From Cornus controversa (taxonomy: Eukaryota > Streptophyta > Magnoliopsida > Cornales > Cornaceae), in the NCBI GenBank assembly GCA_026545225.1, contig CM048846.1, forward strand, positions 88,987,270 through 89,051,269: a stretch of DNA of 64,000 nt, in the 5' to 3' direction. Position 1 is the stretch's first letter; each line of letters opens with the position of its first letter. The notes beneath the pieces are model-generated. The model made no database searches and was not told the DNA's origin. It saw only the letters and a list, made by a program, of their open reading frames with translations. Positions 55,553 through 64,000 of the stretch are shown one piece after another. The position numbers and the translations under genes were made by a program.

Positions 55553-55850
55553 ACTTGAACGGGAGACCTCGGCATGACTCGCCGAACATCTCAGATGATT
55601 AAAAATTGGCTAAGGCATGACTAGCCGAAGCGCTAAACTTGAACGGAAGACCTCGACATGACTCACCGAACATCTCAGATGATTAAAAATTGGCTAAGGC
55701 GTGACCAGCCGAGCGCCACACCTGAACGAGAGATTTCGGCATGACTCGCCGAACATCTCAGATGAATAAAATTGGCTAAGGCATCATCAGCCGAGCGTCT
55801 CATCTGAACAGAAGACCTCAGCATGTCTAGCTGAAAGTCGCAGATAAATA
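55553..55850 (+). repeat. 82-bp tandem array in the Tat 3' region, right part
   Basis: Continues the array after the inserted LTR, with units at about 55571, 55655, 55738 and 55820 (82-84 bp). They are more diverged than the left units and fade out towards 55850. Confidence 0.88.
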
Positions 55851-56138
55851 AGGCGGATAAAGCATGGTCATCTGAATACCAAATTCAATGAAAGAGGTCA
55901 CAACACAGCCAGACGAGGGCCTCAGAAAGACGGAGGAACACTACTCAATTCTCTAATATCTTTAGCATAAAAACACGCCATTGGAACGACCAAATAAGGG
56001 TGAAAGTGCAGAATAACACATACATCAAGTAAAGTACAGTACCAGACAAGCACCAGAGATACCAAAAAGATTGTATTCCATTATAATAGAGTTTTCAACA
56101 ACAGAAAAAAAAAAATATATATATATATATATATGTAA
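55851..56138. other. Tat spacer between tandem array and antisense gene
   Basis: No open frame of note. A TA microsatellite at about 56115-56134 lies just 3' of the antisense gene's stop. Confidence 0.6.
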
Positions 56139-58230
56139 TCAGTCCGCTGAAGGATCGGCCACAATATTGACCGAATCAACAGGAACAGTCGCTGCCGGAG
56201 AATCGCCATCATCGAAAATACTGGCAATCTCTTTCTCTTCATCTCCCTCCTCTGGGTCTTGATAAGGGGCCCTTTTAGACCCATCTCTCGGTCATATTCA
56301 TCAGGTCCACCCGGATAAGATCGATCGTCATCGGGAGCCCCCGCATCATCAAAGCCCTGGCGATAGGCTTCGGCATTTCTGATCTGGACAGTGCGAGACA
56401 GCTTATCAAACAAAGCCTTGGCACCTTTCTCCAGCTTGATCGATCGTTCTTGCAAAGAGCTGACTTTCAGCTCCGCTTCAGATATTCGGGACTCAACCAA
56501 AGCCCTCTGGAACTCAGCCTCCTCTTTCCTTTTGGAAAGATCATCCAACTGAGACCTCAGTTGTTCGTTCTCCAACAGGAGAGCCTGGGACTTCGCCTTC
56601 TCACTATTAACTTCACACATGGCGACCCGAAAATCAGCTTCAGCTCTCCTGACCCGAACATCGGCCTTTTTAACTTTGATGGTCGCTTGCTCGACCAACT
56701 TACACATAGTCATGACGCCGAACATGTTCTACAAAGACACAAAGTCCTTAAAAGAAAAAAAGCAGCAAGAAAAGATACAGCAGAGTCAAAAGCATTTTCC
56801 TCACCTTAAGTGTCGCTTCAGGGCAAGACTCCAGAAGACTACCAACGGAGAGGTCCAGCATCATCTTCGCATCCTTAGGAGGCCACATCTCCTTCAAGAA
56901 TGCCTTCATGGACTCCCTGTTTTCAAGTAAGGAGTCCTCAACCGATAGGGGCATACCATTGGCTTTCACCATCCGATGGACCCATGGCTCTACAGTAGAA
57001 GAACTTGGGACATCTGATCCCACCACTGTCGTCCCAACAACGGAGGATTCCCCAGGTACAGAAGTAGAAGGGGAAGCTGAAGTCGTCACCTTCTGAGATT
57101 TAGGAGGTGGGGCAGTCTCCTCTAACTCAATCACTTCGGTGGGGCATGACCTCTTGGCCTCCACCTCCTCGGAGTGCCTCTTATGCAAGGCCGACGCCAC
57201 CGCCATCTCTTGATCGGTCGGTGGATCACCAAGACTGTTCACTTCGGTCATCTTTCTTGTCTTAGTGCGAGTAGTCTTGGGAAGTTTCATCTTAACACCT
57301 GCCGCACCCTTAGAGATAGCTGCGAGTGTACCAGAACTCAGAAGAGAGGAAGACTTGGGAACACTCCTCCACACCTTTTCTCTCAGAGTCTTCAGTCGCG
57401 CTGCTAATTCAAAGTGGGGTAAAAGATCCCTAACTGCACCAACAAAACACCAAATTTGATTAAATAGCGCAACATCACATATAATGTAGTTACAATGAGG
57501 GTCAAAAAGGAAATCAGGGGACGGGATACCTAATCCACCAAACGCCTGGGAGATGGGATACTTATCAGAAGAGGGAACCTTCCATTTCCCCCCAACGACC
57601 ACAAGCTGAGCCTTCCAGCCCTTGTCCGAGGAGGGATGGCCGGTGCAGAGCGACCTGCCTGGGCGAGGGAAGAAATGGAAGCGATTCTTTTCATTCTTGG
57701 TGGCACAGACTTGGTAGCAAAGAAGAAGATCGTCAAACCGCAACTCGAGGTCACGAGTATAATTAACCAGGACGCTCGAGATAACCCTAAAGAAATTAGG
57801 GTTAACTTGCAAAGGGGCTAGATGTAATTGGTTAAGTACAAGGTGATAGAAAGGATGAAGAGGAAACCGAAAGGCTGGGAAATGCCTAGCCGAAAAGAGC
57901 ATGTCACCCTCATTCAAACTCTCCCCCGATCGGAAATCGGAGTCAAGAGGGTAATTCCTAAGAGTAACGTCAGGCGGAACCTCACAGTCAGTTCTGAGTT
58001 TGCCCAAATTTACAGGAGTCCTAACTAGGTCCCGGTCGACATCATCCAAATCAGAATCTAAAGAACTCTGATCCCCGGAAAGGATAAGGTTCAGCTGTTG
58101 TCGAAGGAACAGAGGGATCCTCCAGGGAAATCCAGCCATCGTCACCCTCATCCAAGAACTCGTCAATCGACTGATAATTCTCCAATAGCCCAAATTTATC
58201 AACAATCTCCACACCTTTCGTCCTACCCAT
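56139..58230 (-). CDS. Antisense gene of the Tat element, gypsy-type transposon domain protein, with frameshifts
   Basis: Minus strand, opposite to gag-pol. It starts at MGRTKGVEIVDKFG (58230). An acidic N-terminus leads to a domain with MLFSARHFPAFRFPLHPFYH and LNQLHLAPLQVNPNFF, the pattern of the 'putative gypsy type transposon' family. A Ser/Pro/Lys-rich middle, a coiled coil (SEKAKSQALLLENEQLRSQL) and an acidic tail ending at TGA 56139-56141 follow. Two introns are plausible: 57532-57439 (TTAG|GTATCC...GTGCAG|TTAGG) and 56807-56731 (AAG|GTGAGG...TTGTAG|AAC). The coding frame changes near 58070-58110 and near 56285, so this copy has at least two one-base lesions. Function unknown. Antisense extra frames are described for Tat elements. 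I see no splice evidence beyond consensus sites. Confidence 0.7.
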
Positions 58231-58493
58231 ACCTCAGAAATAAAGAAGAAAAGAAAAACAGCAGTAATGAAGAGAAGGACAGTCACTAACCTCAACAGAC
58301 GAGAAGATAGCCACTGAAACGCCCCAGAATCTACAGTAATCCAGGAACGAAGAGACAAGTACGGTCATTTATGAGGAAGTGACATTACGGCGGCCAACGA
58401 GGGCACAAAACCCAAACACGGTCTGGCGGTACAAACGAAGCGGCATCCATAATGGAAAAACCCTTCCAAATTCCTTCCAAATCGAAAAGAGTT

Positions 58494-58505
58494 TTTGGGG
58501 CAAAG
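58494..58505 (+). other. Polypurine tract of the Tat element
   Basis: TTTTGGGGCAAAG just before the 3' LTR is the G-rich primer site for plus-strand DNA synthesis; the tract is short and has one C. Confidence 0.5.
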
Positions 58506-58816
58506 TGTAGCACAAGAAAAAATACCGCTATATGACACGTGTAATTAACAGGATACGTGGCAGCCATGTCACCCCCGACAAAATAACGTAGATACCAAAG
58601 AAATCCCCAGATCTCCTCCCAAATTGCCAATATTTGAGCACTAAATTCCTGTAACCAATAAAGGCATAATTTCATCCTATTAAACGGAGAAATTATAGGC
58701 ACAATGACTGTACTCATGATACTATTTAAATGCTGAATAAAGAATGAAAGGGGAGGAATAATTTTTCCAATAAGAAATTTTCTGTTAAGTGTAGTAGCAG
58801 TTTTTCTGTACCTACA
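58506..58816 (+). repeat. 3' LTR of the Tat element
   Basis: Same 311 bp as the 5' LTR with two transitions, at about 58651 and 58696. Followed by the target duplication GTCTC at 58817-58821. Confidence 0.96.
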
Positions 58817-58821
58817 GTCTC

Positions 58822-59244
58822 TCTCTTCACATTTTTAACTTTTGGACAATTGTACTTTTTTTTTATATATTTATGAAAACCACCTAAGATAACTCCAAAT
58901 TGGCACAAATTAACCTATTGCCCAGTTAACTACAGGTGTTAATCCATCAAACAACTGGTGATAAGTGCACGAAAAATGTTAAACCATTCGACTCACCTGA
59001 ATCCCATATCCCACTCCCTCTCACGGCCGATGAGTCGGATGGCATAGGACTACTATAAATTTCTAATTGACAAGTGCACAGTAAATCCCTTCGAGTAAAG
59101 TTCTAATCTTCCTTGCTCAGGCAATTATATACTATGACACAAGCTCTTATCAAATGTTAGAGACTCACATAAGTTGTAATTCGGATCGTGAATTACTAAT
59201 TGATTAAGATTCATCCCCAATTCGTGGACACAGTCTAACATCTA
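58822..59244. other. Spacer, nothing recognised
   Basis: AT-rich sequence without a gene or a clear repeat. Confidence 0.5.
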
Positions 59245-59252
59245 CAAATTAT

Positions 59253-59901
59253 TAGGGTTGCAACTCGGGCGGGTTAGAGTTACAACTCGGGCTCAACCTT
59301 ACATATGAAATGTTCAACCCTAACCTAACTCTAATCCTACTTCCAACCCTAACTACTCAACCCTAGCCCAACTTATCCTTAAATTTTTAAACTTGGATTT
59401 GCAACTCAAATTGAGATTTCGGGTTAAAAAGTCAAGTTAATTCGGGTTATCTATATCACCAATCTCAGATGTTGAAAATTTAAAGTGATCTTTAATAAGT
59501 TTCACATTATATTACTCCTAAACACACAAAAAATTAAGAACTTAATGTAAATTTTTAAAAAATTACAAAGAAATTTTTATGAAATTAATTATTCAAAGTG
59601 TTAACATACAATAAATTAAGATTTAAATAAAGGAAGTTGAAAAGAAAAAGGTTATCATAATTTGAATATTATATATAATATATTTAAAATAAAAAATATG
59701 TATAAAAATAATCTTACAATTCGGGTTCGGGTTGAACTCGGGTTATTGACATCTCAACCCAAATTCAACCTTAATTAAGTTCGGATTGAGATTTTTCAAT
59801 CCAAGTTCAACCCTAATAGTAAAAATAGTTATCCAAATCTGTAAAAAAATTGAGTTAAACTCGATTTAACTTCGAATTACCTAACTCAAGTTGCACTCCT
59901 A
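59253..59901. mobile_element. Non-autonomous hAT element (649 bp)
   Basis: Ends TAGGGTTGCAACTCGGG on the left and CTCAAGTTGCACTCCTA on the right (complement TAGGAGTGCAACTTGAG), flanked by perfect CAAATTAT copies (59245-59252, 59902-59909). TAGGGNTG ends and 8-bp duplications are typical of hAT. The interior repeats AACTCGGGTT and CAACCC motifs near both ends. No transposase. Confidence 0.85.
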
Positions 59902-59909
59902 CAAATTAT

Positions 59910-60827
59910 GCCCTTGTACTCGTTGTAGTTACTCCTGCTCTCGCGCTTTATGTACGGCTAGAGTCGATCAATTTGTGTTGATGGGATTGTCCTTCAAAAC
60001 GTTCATATTTCAAGTAATAAAAACGAGTAAACTCTCACAAAATCATGATGAGACTTAAAAAATGATGAGATTAATAGGACATTAGATAGTTTACATAAGT
60101 CATAAGTCAACTCGACTTGTACAACATGGTTCTTCAATTAATGCGTCGGTTTGTGTTAAAAAAAATTAAAGGAGATGTAAGATTATAATAATAAAGTGTT
60201 AATATCAAATTCCTTTCTGATTTTGGTTTTTTTTACAAAAAGGAAAACAAAAAAAATTTCAACCTGATTTATTTGGTAAAATGGAGTCAAATTTGGATTT
60301 CTGAACCATTTGACTGGCACTTTTGACATCGTGACTATTTGTCTAACTTTAAGTTTTTGATTTAGTTTATTAACCCCTCTCTGAATAAATTACACTGACA
60401 CCAATTAAGATTACGAGTCTAATGAAATGTTTAAAAAAATTATGAGAAACCTTATTTGTCAGCATTAGTGTGAAATATATTAAATATCATCTTTGCCCCT
60501 TATTTGTTTGGTTTAATTTTTTTAAATTTGCCCCTTATTTGTTTGGTTTAATTTTTTAAAAACAGACATTTTATTAATTAATTTTTAACAAATTTTCAAA
60601 CAAATAGATTTTTGTACTATTTAGTTTTCTAAAAACTAAACCAGACAAATCCTTTAATTTTCATTTCTCTTTTCTTTTCTTTTCTTTTTTGGTTCAATGA
60701 AATTTATCCTTCACCTGACCCCAGAAAAAAATAAACAAAAGCATTTATAGCATTGAAACTCAAAAACAAATACAATTTTTTGGAACATTGAAAAAAGAAA
60801 TGAAAAGGCATTTTGTAACATTGAACA
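59910..60827. other. Spacer with small repeats
   Basis: No gene. A block with CCCCTTATTTGTTTGGTTTA is present twice in a row (60497 and 60534), and its complement-like TAAACCAGACAAATCC follows at about 60637, so a small decayed MITE at about 60497-60655 is possible. Confidence 0.45.
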
Positions 60828-61283
60828 TCAAGACCAAATACATATAGTTCCATCATCATCAGTAGAGGCTAGAGGCCTTCCCATACCACTCCATGAACAA
60901 GCAAGAACAGAGGCACTCTGTTCTTTCAGAATATTCTCCATTCTACCCATCTTCAATGACCAGACATAAACTGATCCATCTGCAGACCCTACAACAACAA
61001 AATTATCATCAGGACTAACACAGCTTCTACTCCAATTTGAAACCACTTTATTACGCTTCGTCTTAAATTTCCCACAAACTTGCATTGTCCTCAAATCAAC
61101 CACATTGTGCAGATTATCTCTTCCACTAGTCAACACAACATTCCCGCATCGAAGTGGACAAATTGAAGTGACTGATTGTGTATGGATCGCCATTTCACTG
61201 TCACACCTCATGAAGTACCTGTCAGTGCTATAAAACTCGATTTTTCCATTAGAATGGCCAGAGCAAATTGTGTTTTCATCCAT
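60828..61283 (-). pseudogene. Truncated ATG16 WD40 paralogue
   Basis: A 151-residue intact frame aligns without gaps of note to the end of ATG16 exon 5, from LTICSGHVDGNI to the C-terminus: NWSRSCVSPDDNFVVVGSAD against NWSRSCISADDNYVAAGSAD, and CSWSGMGRPLAS against CSWSGLGKPVAS. About 55-60% of residues agree by eye. Only three of seven blades are present, and the N-terminal and coiled-coil parts are missing. Directly upstream is a GT microsatellite and then sequence without WD40 similarity. The frame has no stop despite clear divergence, so it may still be expressed as part of an unseen longer gene, but a gene fragment is the simpler reading. Confidence 0.65.
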
Positions 61284-62024
61284 GTATGTGTGTGTGTGTG
61301 TGTGTATATATATTATACTTACCTACCCAAAGAAAAGAAGAACTCAATAAGCACCAGGCTATTGATCTAGCAGGAATAGAGTAGAAGTTTGAAATGGGAC
61401 GAGATATAGAGGTTGATGATATACTTGGCCACCAAGCATATAGTTGTCACCTATTTTATTGATGTCAACCAAGAATTAAACAGTGAACCAACTAAAAACT
61501 AAGTCACATGTGTCATAATCAACTACTTTGCAAGTTAAATATAATCATCTTATAAAATCACCACCTTGCTGACCAAGATACCCCATCTTGTAGGACATCA
61601 TGTGTGCCCCAGCATGTGTCCAGTATGCCTTCAAACTTTGAGATTAAAGTATAGCTAAAGGCTTCTGCTATTAAGAGTTGAATCTCACAAATAAGAAGAA
61701 TTTTTTTTTTTTTTAAATTTTTTTCTCTAACTAATGCAAGAATCTTTAACCACATAATCCAACCCTAAATTTCACATGACCTTTGAACTTCATTAGCCTT
61801 CACCTCTAGAGCAACAAGTCCTGGCATCTAGGTACAAACTCAAAAATGATAGGACCTAGCAATTGCTTCATGAACAATGAAGTAATAGGACATAAAGTGG
61901 GTAGACGAGCGAAAATTGAGTGGGATATAAGAATTTCTGGCTTCATATACTTGTTTATTTTTCATGTCTTGTCATAATTATATCAGCAACAATGCATAGG
62001 TACTGTTGGCTCATAATAGGTTTC

Positions 62025-62064
<40 letters not shown>

Positions 62065-62836
62065 CCGAAGATTATACTTTAAGGACTTGAACCTCGACCT
62101 CTTCTACTTTATGAACCCCACCTGACACCCGATACTTGGAACCTCAACCTAAGAAAAGCGGAATTAGAGAGGGTAGTATTAGAGAATTACTTTTAGAGAG
62201 TTTGTACCGGGCTAAGTTGCAGACAAATCCCACATTGATTTGGAATCGTGGGATTGGAGTGTTTGGAATTGTAATTCAATCCCTAATCCAATTTATATTA
62301 GAACATCTAAATAAATTTGAAATTCCCTGTTGCCAAACAACAGAAACTGATGGTGTCGTATTTTTTCATGCAAAACTTCGATTCAAATCGTATGTCATGT
62401 GTCTACTATAATGATGAGGCTATCAGTCTTATCACATTGGTACACTGCTGATTCCAAGAAGTCTCATAAGAAATTTGAAACTAGAACTGTAGGGCTTTAC
62501 CCAAAAAGGGAGCCCTTCCAGAAATTCTCAGTGGCCTGAGCCAAACCCAGGCCAAAGAGGGGGTTTGGAAATAGTTTTCAACCAGCAATTGACGCGCCTC
62601 GGTTAGAACCTCACTAGCTGCGTCATTGCCCCAAGCGCAAAGATAGTATTGAAACTTACCAGCCTCTGATTTTAATAACTTAACTCTCCTCACCCACTTA
62701 TTATATTCTTCCGATGTGGGATAACTAACATTTGCAGCCTCACTAAACCATCAAAACTAGAATACTTCACTTCTTATCCATCACTATATTTTTGATATGG
62801 CAGAAGATGGAGGACACATCACATTCCCAGATGATA

Positions 62837-62867
<31 letters not shown>

Positions 62868-62979
62868 GACTAGCGCATTGTCCATATCTATAACATTATA
62901 AAAAATAAGAGTAGAAAGATATGTATGTGAATTTAAGTGTGAATGTAGTGAGTGAATCGTAATTAATAGCGAGTGGTTT
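61284..62979. other. Spacer with microsatellites
   Basis: GT units at 61286-61306, TA units at about 62031-62060 and 62838-62868. A moderately G+C-rich patch (62480-62700) has a 70-codon minus-strand frame with CCGATGTGGGATAACTAACA nearby, which looks like a transposon piece; no domain is recognised. Confidence 0.45.
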
Positions 62980-63359
62980 AATAAAGAAACTCTTTTTGGG
63001 AGGGCTATACGGAATGTGTAATCAAATCTTTAAAACCATGCAAAGATTTCGTATACTTTTAACATGCCATAACTGATAGCATTTGAATTATTTCTGCGTA
63101 ATGTTTACGTTTACACCGAAACACTTGGACATAATTTTATACACACATATATATAAACACCGAAACACTTGGACATAATTTTATACACACACATATGCAT
63201 AAAATTATGTCCAAGTGTTTGGTGTAAACGTAAACATTACGCAGAAATAATTCAATAGCTATCAGTTATGGCCTGTTAAAAGTATACGAAATCTTCGCAT
63301 GGTTTTACAGATTTGATTACACATTCCGTGTAGCCTTCCCATAAAGAGTTTCTTCATTA
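62980..63359. repeat. Long inverted repeat (foldback) with about 160-bp arms
   Basis: Left arm 62980-63142 (AATAAAGAAACTCTTT... to GGACATAATTTTATAC) pairs with right arm 63197-63359 (GCATAAAATTATGTCC... to AAAGAGTTTCTTCATT); only scattered mismatches and short indels. A segment of the left arm (CACCGAAACACTTGGACATA) is duplicated in the loop at about 63158. AATAGCGAGTGG occurs just outside both ends (about 62965 and 63363), possibly a target duplication. It could be a foldback transposon and could form a long RNA hairpin. Confidence 0.82.
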
Positions 63360-64000
63360 ATCAATAGCGAGTGGATTAGGAAATTGTAATAGTTTGTCCC
63401 CTTATTTTATATATTTTTTAGAAGCCATTAATCAATATAAAGGCGACACATTGGGCTGGGCTGAACTCAACCTGCCCAATTTGAAGTCTATACCTGTTGA
63501 TTTTTTGGGTTGGGTTTGGGCCATATTTTTAGCCCAACATCAATTGGGCTGGGTTCAGATTTGCTGAATGACTGATTATTCAGCCTTAGCCTGATTTAAT
63601 TTAATAAAAGTGCAACATAAACATAAAGTATCCAAGGAGTTTTTATTTAGAGTAAATTATCTTTGATTTCTGATATTTGGTTTAATTACTTTTAAATTAA
63701 ATTTTTTGTAAAATTACTCTAACACATCAAAAAATATATAATTACAAAAATATCCTCAAATTAAAATACTTTTGTGAAAAAATAACTTCAATTTTTAATT
63801 TTTAAATCGTTGACTGAAATTAACATATTTTATATATATATTTTCTTCAACAATTCAACACAAGCACAGTTTTGACATTTATTTTGATTTTTTTATACTA
63901 ATCGGCATTTTCTCATCAATACACGAGCACTGACATTTTCACTTTACTAGAATACCCATAAACCATCAAATTGGTTTTTACCCTTTTATTTAGTAAATTA
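63360..64000. other. Right edge, nothing supported
   Basis: AT-rich. GGGCTGGGCTGAACTC and AGCCCAACATCAATTGGGCT at 63450-63560 are inverted to each other over short stretches and resemble hAT interiors, but no complete element is in the window. Confidence 0.4.

Larger units (their letters stand above)
45112..58816 (+). mobile_element. Ty3/gypsy LTR retrotransposon of the Tat group, nearly complete but disabled
   Basis: 13,705 bp with 311-bp LTRs, a perfect 5-bp target duplication GTCTC (45107-45111, 58817-58821), a primer-binding site, gag, pol in the order protease, reverse transcriptase, RNase H, second RNase H, integrase, then a long 3' region. The second, RNase HI-like domain (HVDGSSSQSGVGAG, then HIPREENEAADRLA) and a long 3' region with extra sequence define the Tat group. 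The 3' region holds an 82-bp tandem array and a spliced antisense gene. A solo LTR of another element (51438-55547) is inserted in the array; without it the element was about 9.6 kb. The two LTRs differ at only two sites, yet pol has four TAG codons and frameshifts, so this copy cannot make its own Pol. Confidence 0.93.

Noticed and set aside
62481..62693. 70-codon minus-strand frame
   Set aside because: Looks like an LTR or other transposon piece (CCGATGTGGGATAACTAACA nearby) but nothing identifies a protein family.

Overview
This is a nuclear window from a flowering plant, most likely a eudicot. Five spliced plant genes sit in AT-rich DNA full of plant transposons: a 3' part of an RGLG-type RING E3 ubiquitin ligase (1169-2830, +), a chloroplast RNA-binding protein of the CP31 type (10258-16143, +), a sieve element occlusion protein (20738-24123, -), a protein-L-isoaspartate O-methyltransferase of the PIMT2 type (28709-37004, +) and the autophagy protein ATG16 (38150-43408, -). 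All splice models were built by hand from reading frame, GT-AG (one GC-AG) sites and family knowledge. No species can be named.

The gene order is itself informative. As I recall the Arabidopsis loci, ATG16, PIMT2 and CP31B are consecutive (At5g50230-50240-50250), while RGLG1 and the SEO pair are close together on chromosome 3 (At3g01650, At3g01670-01680). The window therefore looks like an unfractionated version of a block that Arabidopsis split between two duplicated regions. Two resident genes left partial local copies: the promoter and transit-peptide start of CP31 at 18893-19340, and the last WD40 blades of ATG16 at 60828-61283.

Most of the rest is transposon-derived. 1-10 kb: the RGLG end, a hAT-like MITE in its intron, an 8-bp-TSD MITE, a dead RTE LINE carrying a second LINE insertion, a Mutator-like MITE and a Tourist-like MITE. 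10-20 kb: CP31, whose 4.7-kb second intron holds SINEs, a MITE and an L1 remnant, then L1 debris and the CP31 fragment. 20-28 kb: SEO, then one 9-bp-TSD MITE inserted in another. 28-38 kb: PIMT2, with an L1 fragment in intron 1 and a 1.37-kb solo LTR in intron 2. 38-45 kb: ATG16, with a solo LTR and a MITE in introns and an unusual start region. 45.1-58.8 kb: a young Ty3/gypsy element of the Tat group (13.7 kb, 311-bp LTRs differing at 2 sites, TSD GTCTC). It has Gag, a broken Pol with dual RNase H, an 82-bp tandem array and a spliced antisense gene, and is itself interrupted by a 4.1-kb solo LTR (TSD GCAAA). 58.8-64 kb: a hAT element, the ATG16 fragment and a long inverted repeat.

The most interesting points are the ATG16 start codon, which appears to be assembled by splicing from an unspliced start-stop (ATG TAA); the antisense gene and higher-order tandem array of the Tat element; the clash between its young LTRs and its dead Pol with four in-frame TAG codons; the stem-loop repeat array in the large solo LTR; and the mixed microsynteny. 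I saw no rRNA, tRNA or CRISPR features.
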